A stretch of DNA of 64,000 nt, from positions 32,834,101-32,898,100 of the forward strand of contig OX638371.1 in assembly GCA_951812925.1 (NCBI GenBank), given 5' to 3'. The notes beneath the pieces were generated by a model. It was given only the letters and a program-made list of their open reading frames with translations. It was not told where the DNA came from and did no database searches. Below, piece after piece: positions 50,024 to 60,795 of the stretch. The translations under genes were made by a program, and so were the position numbers. Each line of letters begins with the position of its first letter. Position 1 is the first letter of the stretch. Source of the DNA: Calliopum simillimum. Lineage: Eukaryota > Arthropoda > Insecta > Diptera > Lauxaniidae.

Positions 50024-50715
50024 ACAAAAAAAAAAAATTCATAAACACACTGCTGAGACTTCGTGTATTAAATGTTCAGGTCGAGTCGGTCCAAATTTTG
50101 TGAGTGAGGAAGTATGGTGGTGGGGCGTTTACCGTTCAAGCTCTCACAAAGCCGTGAATTTCAGGCCAGAAAAGAACACCGCCTTGGTTTTCATTCGAAT
50201 CAAAAGTTTTTTATATGCTAAAAGTATGAAAAATGCTGTCGGACAAACATTTTGGGGCGTTTAACGAGTCGGACACGCCGAATATGCCAAATTTACGAAA
50301 GAAAAAAATGTATTACCACAGAGACGATTTTTGCAGAATTGGTCAATAAAAATATTCAAAATCAAGTGGTAACATTGTCGGACAAAAATTTTCATTTTAA
50401 TTAACAAAAAAATTAGTGAACGAGCACTAAAATACTCTTCGTTGCCGGGAGAGGAAAAAAATGTTTAACGACCCCTACTAAATTTACCTCTCCAATATTT
50501 CTCTCAAACATACTATACAAGTACGATTTTTCAGTGTTTTTTTGCCATAAATCGGTTTTCCGCTACAAATATAATGTAGTCCTTTGTATGGGGTCGAAAT
50601 GCGTTTATTTCAATATCTATCAGCTACTATTATAAAAATGGGAATACTCCATTTCCTGGAAAAGTATTAAAACAGCGCTTTGTGCAACTTCAAGCAAGGA
50701 TATATCAAAATACTG
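50024..50715. other. Non-coding stretch, no gene seen
   Basis: One short plus-strand frame (49959-50264) without recognised domains. GTCGGACAAA occurs at about 50238 and 50379; no wider repeat was visible. Confidence 0.45.
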
Positions 50716-51365
50716 TACACACAAAAAAATATTGAACATTTTATTTATGAACGGCATTCATACACCGAAGTTCATTGATTTTCAAATAAAATTTTTTCAT
50801 TCAAATTTTTTGATTTTAAGAACGATTCATTAATCGTAAGTACACGAGTTCATAAATATTTTTCTATGAGGAATTTTTTTATGAACTTCCGTTCTTAAAT
50901 TTTAAGAATTTTTTCGTACGAATAACAATGTTTCATAAATCTACAGATACAAATTTTATGTATGTTTACATAAAATTAAACAAATCGTTCATAAACTTAA
51001 AGTAAAAGTTTCATCAATTTGAAATATTATTTTCAGTTTGTATTTCATTTTCTTCTTTTGGTTCTATACTTGTTTATGCTAAATTTCAAATAAAGTATTG
51101 TTGAAAGTTCCTTTCTATGTCGCTCACACCATCAGGCTATGTGTGTGTATTCTCCTGAAACTTCTAGGCATAGAAGCATGCTGTGGTAAGTATTTATTTT
51201 CCCAAGAGGAAAAATAGCGCTTTTAAAAGCGTTTTTTGGCATCAAGTGCTTACTTTCCTTATGACATACTACTCTAGGTCAATATTGTATGTCCAATGCC
51301 TTGGAGCTTGAGCATTCTCCTAATATAAAAAAAAAATAATAAAAAAAAAACTTTCACCCGCATTG

Positions 51366-51420
51366 GGGTTCGAACCCAGAAACCAAAGCGCAGAGAACTA
51401 GCTCCTTATCACATACGCTA
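51366..51420 (-). repeat. tRNA-like SINE promoter segment
   Basis: On the minus strand TAGCGTATGTGATAAGG (51404-51420) fits an A-box and GGGTTCGAACCC (51366-51377) a B-box. Their starts are about 42 bases apart, as in a tRNA. A T tract follows about 20 bases after the B-box. I could not fold a full tRNA with a clear anticodon stem, so a tRNA-derived SINE is more likely than a working tRNA gene. Confidence 0.45.
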
Positions 51421-51611
51421 CAGACTCCTCTGACGTTTTTGTGCAAAATTTGTATTTCAAAAGCTTAATCGAACTTTTTTATTTTGAAAAAAAAAAAAAA
51501 AAAAATTTATGAATTTCGTTTTTAGATTTTATGAACAAGTTCTTACGTTTTACAAATTATTCATAAAAAAAATTTACGAATTTTGTTCTTAGATTTTAAG
51601 AAAAATTCTTA

Positions 51612-51909
51612 CTGCCATACCTAAATTGGAGCGTCAGCGTTATTTTATTGTCAAAAAATTCTCATGTACATACAATTTGTATGGCGCATACCGAAATTGC
51701 CAACGCTCAACGCTGAGCTATTCGAATTTCCAATTTTGACAAGGCGTTATGGAGTGAAGTTAGCTGCAGAAAAATAAAAATAGAAACAACAATGTGATTT
51801 TGACAAACAAATGACTTTACCGCAACGCTTTTTATTTCGGTATGGCGCTTGACGCTTTTGCGTAACGTTAAATAACGCAACGCCTGACGCTCCAATTTAG
51901 GTATGGCAG
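51612..51909. mobile_element. 298-bp PIF/Harbinger-like MITE
   Basis: CTGCCATACCTAAATTGGAG at the left is matched perfectly by its reverse complement at the right over 26 bp (through GCGTCAG). TTA stands on both sides (51609-51611 and 51910-51912), the 3-bp target usual for PIF/Harbinger. No coding capacity. The Harbinger relic at 44385 shows the superfamily was present in this genome, but no link between the two is shown. Confidence 0.85.
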
Positions 51910-52072
51910 TTACATTTTATGAATAATTCATAAGCGTACGTATGCCTTGTTTAACGTATGATTGAAAATACTTATAGTCAATGAATGCTGTTCTCGGCTC
52001 AAATTCGATGAATTTTTTCGTTATAAATAATAAATTTTTCATTTATATTATGTCCCTTTTTTTTTGTGTGTA

Positions 52073-52959
52073 GGTATATGAGCAATTCTGTATCAAAAAG
52101 TATTTGTTAATTTTTCCAATTGGATCCTTACTTTTCGATTTATCGTCCATTAAGCTAAAGGTAGTTTGTTTGAGATAAGCATTTTTCAAAAAACAAAAGT
52201 TTTTAAATTTTTTCTTTTTCGTCGTAATTATTTTCCGAATGATCGCTTGATCGCTTGCAAAAGTACTCGTACATTCATCAAACAAAAATTTTCGTTTTCT
52301 TTTTTGAAAGTAAAAATAAAAATTAATTGCTGTTTGGAAAGTGGAATCTTTATATTAAATCGTACCTGTAAAAATTAAACCAATTAAATATGTAATATTT
52401 TTGCGGCAAAGAAACAGAAAAAACTATAAATATATATTTTTTTTTTATATAAACTTGGTTAAAAAATTTATTGCTGTATGTATTTTATAGGCAATCCTTT
52501 GAGGAAAAAACAGACATTTACTTCAGATGACTGCAAGGCAACCAGAAATTATATAAAATTTTCCATTAAAATTTCTGTTTTTTTTATAAAATGTTTTTAA
52601 AGGTGATTTATTCATATGCACATACCATATACCTTAGTAGTTACATAAACTGCGGAAATGATGTTGCAATATTTACAGTTGTAAAAATACATATTCATTT
52701 TTATGCAAGCAAACATTGTATGGTATGTAAGTAGGTATGATTACAAATTTTTTTTATTAATTTTTCTTTTTATATATGCGTTAATATCTGAAATTTAACT
52801 ATACATACATACAAGCGTGTCCTTAAATAAGTAAACCAGAACTCTACTATAGCTGTGTGCACTTTTGACTTCAGGTTCATCAACATAAAATGGACGGTAA
52901 AAAATAAAATTATTTTATATTTCATTTAAGCACTCAAAATATAAATCTATATATTAATA
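52073..52959. other. Non-coding stretch, no gene seen
   Basis: At about 52110-52160 TTGGATCCTTACTTTTCGATTTATCG resembles the foldback module. Otherwise AT-rich without recognised features. Confidence 0.45.
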
Positions 52960-53390
52960 CGCAAGACAAAAATTTGTCCTTCCTATTTTACTATGTATGT
53001 TAGAAATGGAGCACGACTTTAAATTGTACACCATTGAAAAGGTATTTGTGTGTAAATGTGCACAAAGTTAATATTATTTTAATATTTTGCCATATGCAAT
53101 TAAATTAAAATTTTTTGATATAAACAACGACAGAGCACAAAAAAGAATACAACACGAAGAGAAAGACAGAAAGCTGACTGGCACTGACTTCATATTTTTT
53201 GTTTTGTTTTCGCTTCTTATTTGTTATTGTACCAGGGATGATATATGAGCTTTTCTATTTTGTACCAAATAGCAAAAAAAGTACTAAAACTGTCCAAAAA
53301 GTACCAAAATTATTTTATACATTTGAGGTAAAATTTTGGCCAATGGGCGATTCTAGTAACATTTAATCTGGAACTTTTTATCATATAGTG
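52960..53390. repeat. Dispersed repeat, partner of 7610-7985 (opposite strand)
   Basis: CGCAAGACAAAAATTTGTCC, GTGTGTAAATGTGCACAAAG, GTACCAAATAGCAAAAAAAG and GGGCGATTCTAGTAA occur in the same order as on the minus strand of 7610-7985. The middle part differs (about 53110-53220). Class unknown. Confidence 0.6.
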
Positions 53391-54288
53391 ACATAAGGCC
53401 AGAATAAAGCAATAACAATAATTTAAAGAATAATTTTTGTGGCCTTCACTGTGTTCTGAACACAAAAACAAAGGGAAATATCGAGAAGAATTTAGCGCAG
53501 CGCAATGTCACCAGTAAAACGATATGTCCTACTTTACATAGAGAGCCAAATTAAAGAAAAAGTCTAATCGTTGTTTCTATTATTGAGAGTAATTGCATAG
53601 ACAGACGACAGCGTTAATCCGCATCAGCAGTCTTAATCTGAATTTACTTGTGCGTAGTCCCCATCTCAATACGCATCGATTCCAACACTAATGCATGAAA
53701 TCAAAGTGGATTAGTACCGAAATGAGTTATTTCAATATGGAAAAGCTGTCGATAATTGTAATCGAATGTGAGAATTTGACAGAAACAAAACATCTGATTG
53801 TCAATTTTGAAGTCAATTTATTATATTTAGAAATGTCACTTTATTGAAAAAATATAGTATAAACAAATGCAAACATAACAAAAGTGAGAAAAAGTGAGTT
53901 TTAAGATAAACAAAAAATATGTTTGGTAAATAAAATTTTTTCATTTTAAGACTGTAATAAAAAGAATGATGAGCAAATGCTGTAAAAAATATAAGTAAAT
54001 TAACAAATCAGCTGTTCACTTAATGTGGAAACTGTCAGAAACTTGTAAGGTAGCAAGTCACCGGCGCTCATTTCCCACCTACACATTTTATTTTGTATTT
54101 TTTATTTATCACAACCTTTTGTTGTAAAAAACCACTAATTTGATACTCTTTATTATCCATATGAATTATTAAAAGTGAAGTATTGAAACAATGAATTTTG
54201 TAAACCAGCATGTATTTATTTAGTTGTACAAGAAATGTGAACAAAATAGTTGAACGATAGTTTAATTGATCAGTATCAGTAATTTTTA
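53391..54288. other. Non-coding stretch, no gene seen
   Basis: GCATAGACAGACGACAGCGT near 53595 matches the reverse complement of 62098-62127 (AACGCTGTCGTCTCTCTATGC), so part of this stretch is a dispersed repeat. No coding frame recognised. Confidence 0.45.
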
Positions 54289-54290
54289 TA

Positions 54291-54678
54291 TTAGCCGTGT
54301 TTTTTTTGACGCGTATATACAATTGTGGATACCTTCAAATTGCGATAACTTTTGAACGGTGAGTCGTACGATAAAAAGTCCCAGGGTCTTTTTCAAGGAG
54401 AACCACATGCTCTACAAATAATTTTAATCTTTTGTAAAAAAAAAAAATAATTATTTAGAAGTTATTTAAAAAAAGTGATTTTTTGCCATTTATCGGCGCT
54501 AACCAGTTTTTATAAAATACCTTCTTAAAAATAATTTTTTTTCAATATAAAATGAAAGAGAACGTGATTCTCCATAAAAAAGTTTCTTAGAGTTCTATTG
54601 TGTAACTTACTGTTCATGAGTTATCGCAATTTGAAGGTATCCACAATTGTATATACGCGTCAAAAAAAACACGGCTAA
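54291..54678. mobile_element. 388-bp Tc1/mariner-type MITE
   Basis: TTAGCCGTGTTTTTTTTGAC at the left is matched perfectly at the right over about 59 bp, with TA on both sides (54289-54290 and 54679-54680). The arms carry the foldback module: GTGAGTCGTACGATAAAAAG at the left and CTTACTGTTCATGAGTTATCG at the right. No transposase; the superfamily is inferred from the TA target. Confidence 0.85.
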
Positions 54679-54880
54679 TAATTGTTACGTCAAATTAATT
54701 TAATATGATTAACATTGTTTTTGAGGAAAAGCCAACAAAATAGTTGGACTATATTTCAGTAGCTTAAGTACAATAGTTTTAATAACATGTGGCAACACCA
54801 GCCAACAGCTGTTATCGCCATCAGCTGCTCACCACACCGAGGTGAGTTGAGATGATTATAACCTCAGTATAGGTAGAGAA

Positions 54881-55800
54881 CAGGCTTGCCAGATTGGGCT
54901 ACTTATCGCGGATTGGGCTATTTTCAGCATTCATTTACGCCAAATTTTTCGTTGGGCTATTTTCAATCATTTGAGTCTATGTGATTTCATTATAATTTTA
55001 CGCTATCTTAAAATTTAAAAACCAAGCAATCGTCATGACCTTAAGGATATTCTTGAAAAACCATTAAGGCTTCGAAAATATTGGTTTTTGAAGGATATTT
55101 CCGAAACGAAGAGTCATATGATAAAAAGTAACAGGCCCAATTACGTAAAAAATCACAAGATCTACAAAAGTATGTAAGCAATATGTGTACACATAGGAGT
55201 AACCGTTTAGAAGATATTCCAAAAACAGGTCTTATCATATCTTTACATTTCGGCTACTTCTTGTAGAACTTGTGATTCTCTACAAAATTGGCACTTTTAC
55301 TTTTTATCGTAGTACTTACTGATTCGGAGATATCCTCCAAAAACCAGAATTTTCGAAATCTTAACGGTTTTTCAAAAATATTTTTTAGAACGGTATTTAG
55401 AAATTAAATTATTTTTTAATCGGTATTTTAATTTTGTTTGCACTACTCCTTTTTGAAGAGTTATCGCAATTCAAAATGTAAGATATGTTCGTATCATAAT
55501 TGTTTACAACTTTTTAAATTGGGTGATCTGCTAAACTATAAGTCGTACGAAAATATTTTTTATGTAATTTTGTAGGAAATTTCCAGTGCTAAAACCTTGA
55601 AGACCTTGTAATGTTGCTTGCAATACATATGATGCATGCAAATTATTGAATGAATACAACCCTTATTCAAAAATTAAAAAAAAAAACATTAACAAAAAGT
55701 TATTTTTAAAACATAAATAAAATTGGTCGATTTTTCCAAAAAACTTGCGCTTTTTCAATGTAACTGGTGCGCCTTGCGGTAAAAAATTCTGGCAACCCTG
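54881..55800. mobile_element. 920-bp hAT-like foldback element
   Basis: CAGGCTTGCCAGA and TCTGGCAACCCTG are inverse ends with one mismatch. GTAGAGAA lies on both sides (54873-54880 and 55801-55808), an 8-bp duplication as made by hAT (or P-type) transposases. Long inner arms also pair: GAAAAACCATTAAGGCTTCG, GGTTTTTGAAGGATAT and ATCACAAGATCTACAAAA have inverse partners at 55255-55375. No transposase is encoded. Confidence 0.85.
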
Positions 55801-55852
55801 GTAGAGAATATTGTCATTCGAGTGACGACCGGCAGCGAGTAAAGGTGGTAAG

Positions 55853-56095
55853 TATGGTAACTTAATATTTACCATATATTATTTTAAATTATATTTTTAA
55901 CAGAAGGAGTTTTCATAAAATTTTCATCTTCTTTTATTGAATATCAAATTTGAATGAATCTAATTTTCAATTTTTGAAAATATAACAAAATGAAATTAAA
56001 TATAAACATAAGTTTTAAAGTTAACAAAATCAAAGTTCGTAAAGTATAAAAACATTCAATTAAATGTGAGAACATTATATTTAATGGACCCCACA
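55853..56095 (-). repeat. 3' LTR of the gypsy element
   Basis: 243 bp. In element orientation it starts TGTGGGGTCC and ends TTACCATA. It reads as identical to 60548-60790. It lies directly next to the GTAAG duplication. Confidence 0.95.
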
Positions 56096-56111
56096 TTTAC
56101 TCCCCCTCCAG
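56096..56111 (-). promoter_or_regulatory. Polypurine tract
   Basis: In element orientation CTGGAGGGGGAGTAAA stands immediately before the 3' LTR, the expected place and composition for the plus-strand primer of reverse transcription. Confidence 0.85.
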
Positions 56112-56154
56112 TATTGAATAGGAATTATTTAAATTAAACCTAACGAATAAATTA

Positions 56155-59100
56155 TTAATTCAAATTGAAAGTAACTTTCTTATTAAGTTTCAATGTGCTT
56201 TGTATTGTGTTGTCGTTGTTTATGTGTGCAGGTTTTAAGTTGTCTATTGAAATGATTTGTGTGGAATTGCCTTTTTGTATTTTAAAAGTATGTTTGTTTT
56301 TGGATATAACTTTATATGGTCCTTCAAATGGTGCTTGCATTCCAGAGGTTCGGTTAAGTTTGATGAAAACATATTCACAAGAATGTAAATCTTTTGGTAT
56401 AAATGATTTACATGATGAGTGATGCACAACTTTTGAGCGAACTTGTGAAAAATAATTCTTGAGTTTTTGTAAACAATCAATTGGTGAAGATGCTTTGTAG
56501 TTAGAAACAATTAATTCTCCAGGAATACGAATTGGTTGTCCATATACCAGTTCAGCTGAGGAAGTTTTCAAATCTTCTTTTACAGTGCTTCGCAAACCAA
56601 GTAAAACTAATGGTAAAACTTCAGTCCAGTTAGGTGAATTGCCTGAAGAAATTAGTGAAGTCTTAAGTTGACGATGAAAACGTTCAACCATGCCATTTGA
56701 CTGAGGATGATATGGAGACGTGTGAATTTTGTGTATACCAAGAATTTTTGTAAGTTCATTAAAAATTTTTGAAGTAAATTGACTTCCTTGGTCAACAGTA
56801 ATTTTTAATGGAATACCAAATCGTGATATATAATTTTGAATAAATGTGTTTACTATTGTGTTGGTTGATATATCTTTAATAGGGTAAGCTTCAGGCCATC
56901 GTGTGTATCTATCAATTATTGTTAATAAGTATTTAAAACCACTTGAAATTGGTAAAGGACCTACGATATCCATATGGATATGTTCAAATCTTCCCGGTGG
57001 TATATCAATTTTTTGAATAGGTTGTTTTGTGTAAATATTTATCTTTGATTTTTGACAACTAATACAGCTTTTGGTCCATTCATTAATGTCACGACGCATA
57101 TTAGGCCAAAAGTATTTATTTTGAATTAATCGTCTTGTTGGACGAACCCCGGGATGAGATAGATTATGAAATTTGCTAAATACAATTTTTCTCATTGAAA
57201 TTGGAATATATGGTCTAGGATTTTTGTTGGATATATCGCACCAAATTTTCAAATTATGTATTGGAACTGTAATTTCTTTAAGATTTGTATTTAAATTAGT
57301 ATTATTAATTATTGATTTAAGATTTTCTTCAGATTGTTGTTCCGAATACAAAGTTTGAAAATTAATATCTTGTGTGGAAATTGCATCAATTTCAGGAATT
57401 CTTGACAATGTATCCGCAACAATATTCTCTTTACCAGATACATACCTAATATCATTAGTATATTGTGCTATATATTCTAAGTGTCTTATTTGTCGAGGTG
57501 ACCTTTCTGTTTTCGAGTTGAGAGCATATGTCAAAGGTTTATGGTCTGTAAACACTATGAAAGGTCTACCTTCAAGATAATGTTTGAAGTGTTTAATTGA
57601 TTTATAAATGGCCAATAGCTCTTTATCAAAGGTTGAATAATTGCTTTCAGTTTTGCTGAGTTTTTTGGAAAAATATGCTAAAGGTTTATTTATACTGTTT
57701 ACAGCCTGTTGTAAAACAGAACCAATAGCAACATTAGATGCATCTACGTAAAGATTTAGCTGAGCATTTTTATCGAAGTGAGTTAAAAGTGTGTTTTCAA
57801 TAAAAAATTCTTTAACTTTTTCGAATGAACTTGAAGCACTTTCAGTCCAAATAAGTTCTTTATTTTTTGTTTTATTTGCTAAAGTAATAATGTCATGAAG
57901 AGGAGTTATTTCTTTAGCCAAATTTGGAATGAATCTATGGTAATAATTTACCATTCCAACGAATTTTTGTAACTTCTTAAGAGTTTTTGGTTTATCAAAT
58001 TCATTTATAGCCTTAATACGATCTTTTGACGGTTTAATTCCTTCATTTGAAATTTGTATACTTAGAAAATCGATAACTGGTACACCAAATAAACATTTTG
58101 AAGGTTTAATATTTAAACCATAGGAGTCTAGTCTTTTAAATAAAGTTTCAAGGTGTATTAAATGTTGATTTTCGTTTTCACTTGCAATTAAAATATCATC
58201 TACGTAAGCTATTGCAAAATCAAGACCATGGAGAATTTCATTCACAAAGCGTTGGAATGTTTGAGCACTATTGCGTAAACCAAATGGCATACGGACGAAC
58301 TCATACATTCCAAAAGGAGTGGTAATAGCAGTTTTGTGAATGTCATCGGGATCCATCGGTATTTGATGGTACGCTCGCACTAAGTCTAATTTAGAAAATA
58401 TAGTTTTGTTTTTAAAATCAATGTTTATGTCGTGAATATGTGGTAACGGGTATCGGTCAGGTATAGTGCTACAGTTTAATCTCCTGTAATCACCACAAGG
58501 TCTCCAATCATTTGGGTCTTTCTTTGGTACCAAATGAAGTGGAGAAGCGACAGAGGAATTCGATGGTCTACATATGCCTGTTTTGACGAGGTATTCAAAT
58601 TCAGTTTTGGCTACTTTAAGTTTAATCGGGTCCAAACGTCTTGGTTTTGAAAATGGTAAAATACCTGTAGTTTCAATTCTATGAACAGTGGTGTGTTTAA
58701 CTGATTTATTGTAATCAGGTTCACTTGTCAAAGAAGGAAATTTATCAAGAATTTTTGAAAATTTATTTTCTATTACATTAATTTTAAGTGAATAAATATC
58801 AGAGTGACCTGAAATACCACATGTTTTTAATTTGGTTGTGGAATCAATTATCATTTTATTTTTGATATCTACCATTATCCCAAATTTATCTAAGAAATTA
58901 ACTCCAATTATGGGAGTTGAAACTTCGGCTAAAATGAAAGGGAATTCAAAGTCTCTTCGAAGGCCAAGATCAATTTTGAATAACTTGTATCCAAAAGTTT
59001 GAATAGTTGAGCCATTAGCTGCAGTTAAAATAGTGTCAGAATTTTTCTTAAAATTTTTGAATTTGGAAATTGGTACAACAGATACTGATGCACCAGTATC

Positions 59101-59187
59101 TATTAAAAAATGTAAGTCATTTAATTTATCGTAAATAAAAAGGCGGCTTATTTGTTTGTAGTTTGATCCATCATTAGCCACTGTCAT
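56155..59187 (-). CDS. pol: Pol polyprotein (protease, RT, RNase H, integrase)
   Basis: An intact 1,010-residue frame. Protease: LIDTGAS with catalytic Asp30 and IIGVNFL near 93. Reverse transcriptase: about 180-400, with [23 protein letters not shown] and YVDD at 328-331. RNase H: Asp482, Glu523, Asp548 and Asp592 (VADTLSR). Integrase: zinc-binding His674, His678, Cys708 and Cys711; catalytic Asp740, Asp799 and Glu835, giving DD35E; a GPY module at 956-958. The first ATG is at 59187, but the frame is open upstream to the slippery site at 59202-59208, so the protein is probably made as a Gag-Pol fusion by -1 frameshifting and cut by its own protease. It replicates the element RNA into DNA and integrates it. 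All key residues are present, so it may be functional. Confidence 0.95.
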   Translation of the reverse strand: MTVANDGSNYKQISRLFIYDKLNDLHFLIDTGASVSVVPISKFKNFKKNSDTILTAANGSTIQTFGYKLFKIDLGLRRDFEFPFILAEVSTPIIGVNFLDKFGIMVDIKNKMIIDSTTKLKTCGISGHSDIYSLKINVIENKFSKILDKFPSLTSEPDYNKSVKHTTVHRIETTGILPFSKPRRLDPIKLKVAKTEFEYLVKTGICRPSNSSVASPLHLVPKKDPNDWRPCGDYRRLNCSTIPDRYPLPHIHDINIDFKNKTIFSKLDLVRAYHQIPMDPDDIHKTAITTPFGMYEFVRMPFGLRNSAQTFQRFVNEILHGLDFAIAYVDDILIASENENQHLIHLETLFKRLDSYGLNIKPSKCLFGVPVIDFLSIQISNEGIKPSKDRIKAINEFDKPKTLKKLQKFVGMVNYYHRFIPNLAKEITPLHDIITLANKTKNKELIWTESASSSFEKVKEFFIENTLLTHFDKNAQLNLYVDASNVAIGSVLQQAVNSINKPLAYFSKKLSKTESNYSTFDKELLAIYKSIKHFKHYLEGRPFIVFTDHKPLTYALNSKTERSPRQIRHLEYIAQYTNDIRYVSGKENIVADTLSRIPEIDAISTQDINFQTLYSEQQSEENLKSIINNTNLNTNLKEITVPIHNLKIWCDISNKNPRPYIPISMRKIVFSKFHNLSHPGVRPTRRLIQNKYFWPNMRRDINEWTKSCISCQKSKINIYTKQPIQKIDIPPGRFEHIHMDIVGPLPISSGFKYLLTIIDRYTRWPEAYPIKDISTNTIVNTFIQNYISRFGIPLKITVDQGSQFTSKIFNELTKILGIHKIHTSPYHPQSNGMVERFHRQLKTSLISSGNSPNWTEVLPLVLLGLRSTVKEDLKTSSAELVYGQPIRIPGELIVSNYKASSPIDCLQKLKNYFSQVRSKVVHHSSCKSFIPKDLHSCEYVFIKLNRTSGMQAPFEGPYKVISKNKHTFKIQKGNSTQIISIDNLKPAHINNDNTIQSTLKLNKKVTFNLN

Positions 59188-59198
59188 GACGGATTTTC

Positions 59199-60109
59199 TT
59201 AGTTTAAAGTTAAAGATGTGTTACTTGAAGAGAAATTGCATGGTTTTATACATTTGTATGCATTATTTCCAAATTTTGAGTGATAAAAACAAAAATTATT
59301 ATTTGTGTTAGAGTTTTGTTTATTAATCTGTCGCGTGTTATTTGAATAGTCTCTATTTGATCCATTAAGTGATCGATCTCTAGATCTATTACGAGACTTG
59401 AGATCTGTTAATTCGCGTCTGATTTCATTTAAACTTTGACAAAGTGTTGTTGTTGTTTCTGTCAGATTTTTCAAACATTGTTCAATAATATTGGGAGTTA
59501 ACGCAGAAATTTGTTGTTTGTTGCTTACTGCAAAAATTTTATCAGCGAGTTTAATTTTTTCTTCTAAATTTTGTATATTTGAAGATGCTAAATGCATCTG
59601 TACTTGTTGTGGTAACTTGAGTATCCACAATTTATAAAGAAGCTCGTGATCAATAAAAGGATTGAAACCTACCAGAGACTGTATATGGTGAAAAAGATCT
59701 GAAGGATTACAGTCTTCTAATTTAGTATTGGAAAATAATTGTTCCAAACGACTTTCTTCGCTTATGGAAAATCTTTCACAAAGAACTTTTTAATATGAGA
59801 GTATTTGTTATTTTCCGGAGGAGATTGAATGACATCGATAATTTTAGTCATAATCTCTTGCGGAAGAGCAATTATTACATTGTGATATTTTGAGTTGTCA
59901 TCATTAATGTTATTTAATATAAAATGAGTCTCTGCTTGAATGAACCAAATTTCAGGACTCTCATTCCAAAAATCAGGCAACTTTGTTGTTTTGGTATGTC
60001 TTTGGTTTTGTGTAGAATTTTGTTGAGTATTTGGAGAATTCATATTTGAGTTGTGTTGCAGCGATTGAGTATGACGTGGTGAATTAAACATTGATCTTGT
60101 TGTCACCAT
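59199..60109 (-). pseudogene. gag: Gag, split by a one-base frameshift
   Basis: The 5' part (59762-60109, 115 residues) opens MVTTRSMFNSPRHTQ and contains LPDFWNESPEIWFIQAETHF, the conserved start of the capsid region in insect gypsy elements. The 3' part lies in another frame; its continuation is open upstream of the ATG at 59747 and runs to 59199. It holds capsid-like LLYKLWILKLPQQVQ and the zinc knuckle with Cys153, His156, Cys166 and Cys170 (numbered from 59747). The change of frame falls at about 59770-59795, near short A and T runs. It could be a real mutation or an assembly error; the rest is undamaged. Confidence 0.85.
59202..59208 (-). promoter_or_regulatory. -1 ribosomal frameshift site TTTAAAC
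   Basis: In the gag frame the last codons read TTA AAC TAA, preceded by T, forming T TTA AAC in the phase required for slippage. Slipping back one base continues into the pol frame, which is open from there to the first pol ATG. The stop at 59199-59201 follows directly. The palindrome GTCATGAC begins about 11 bases after the slip site; a stimulatory fold was not tested. Confidence 0.8.
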
Positions 60110-60547
60110 TTAACCGCGTAAAAAAAAATATGTATATTGTATATACAATATAAATATTATAAAAGTTTAAAACTGGAGAGGAACTTACAAATCAAAAAAT
60201 AAATGTAATAAAATATGTGTTATAAAATAAAAAATATAATGTAACTATTTAAATTAAATGCTTTACTTGCATATAAAAATATTCTTCAAGTAAAAATTCC
60301 TCGTTTTCGGTGTGTTTGATATAAATTTCCAATAAATTTCAAGTTGTTGTAGTTTTTGCTTTAGTTTTGTGCGAATTTCAATTGCTGAAACAATAAATTG
60401 CAATTTTGAAGTTTTCTGCACATGCACAATTGGAGATATTGTTCCTTTTGTAAGTATGTCTCAAATTCTTGTAAATATTAGTTGATAGTATAATTTGAAG
60501 ATATTATTTATAATGTTGTTCAACTTCCAGGTTCGCAGGATCGCCAA
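60110..60547 (-). other. Leader and primer-binding site of the gypsy element
   Basis: Directly after the 5' LTR the element strand reads TTGGCGATCCTGCGAACCTG. Positions 60536-60546 are the complement of CAGGATCGCCA, which fits the 3' end of a fly tRNA-Arg as I recall it. The next 11 bases (60525-60535) complement TTCCAGGTTCG, the T-loop side of the same tRNA, skipping 8 bases. The remaining leader to gag is AT-rich and non-coding. Confidence 0.7.
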
Positions 60548-60790
60548 TATGGTAACTTAATATTTACCATATATTATTTTAAATTATATTTTTAACAGAA
60601 GGAGTTTTCATAAAATTTTCATCTTCTTTTATTGAATATCAAATTTGAATGAATCTAATTTTCAATTTTTGAAAATATAACAAAATGAAATTAAATATAA
60701 ACATAAGTTTTAAAGTTAACAAAATCAAAGTTCGTAAAGTATAAAAACATTCAATTAAATGTGAGAACATTATATTTAATGGACCCCACA
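60548..60790 (-). repeat. 5' LTR of the gypsy element
   Basis: 243 bp, with no difference seen from the LTR at 55853-56095. Followed by GTAAG at 60791-60795. Transcription would start here on the minus strand; I see no strong TATA box, only TTTTATACTTT. Confidence 0.95.
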
Positions 60791-60795
60791 GTAAG

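Larger units (their letters stand above)
50718..52070. mobile_element. Large foldback region flanked by TA
   Basis: CACACAAAAAAA at the left and TTTTTTTGTGTG at the right stand between TA dinucleotides (50716-50717 and 52071-52072). Inside, ATTTTATTTATGAACGGCAT at the left has loose inverse partners near 51985-52045 and many short inverted blocks (TTCTTAAATTTTAAGAA, ATTTTATGAACAAGTTCTTA). Two later insertions lie inside: a tRNA-like segment (51366-51420) and a 298-bp MITE (51612-51909). The outer boundary is less sure than for the other elements. Confidence 0.5.
55853..60790 (-). mobile_element. Ty3/gypsy retrotransposon, CsRn1-like, nearly complete
   Basis: The 4,938-bp element has two 243-bp LTRs that read as identical, a GTAAG target duplication (55848-55852 and 60791-60795), a tRNA-like primer site, a polypurine tract, gag and a full pol; there is no env. 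The domain order protease, RT, RNase H, integrase defines Ty3/gypsy. The Gag zinc knuckle CX2HX9CX3C is the CHCC type I recall as typical of the CsRn1 lineage. Identical LTRs mean a recent insertion. The one visible defect is a frameshift in gag. Confidence 0.95.

Noticed and set aside
51355..51440. Functional tRNA gene
   Set aside because: A and B boxes are present, but a full cloverleaf with an anticodon stem could not be drawn, and it sits inside a transposon.
56165..56422. Plus-strand frame inside the gypsy element
   Set aside because: It is antisense to the 3' part of pol, with no independent support.
55853..60790. Infectious errantivirus-type element with env
   Set aside because: Only about 60 bp separate the pol stop from the 3' LTR, so there is no room for an envelope gene.
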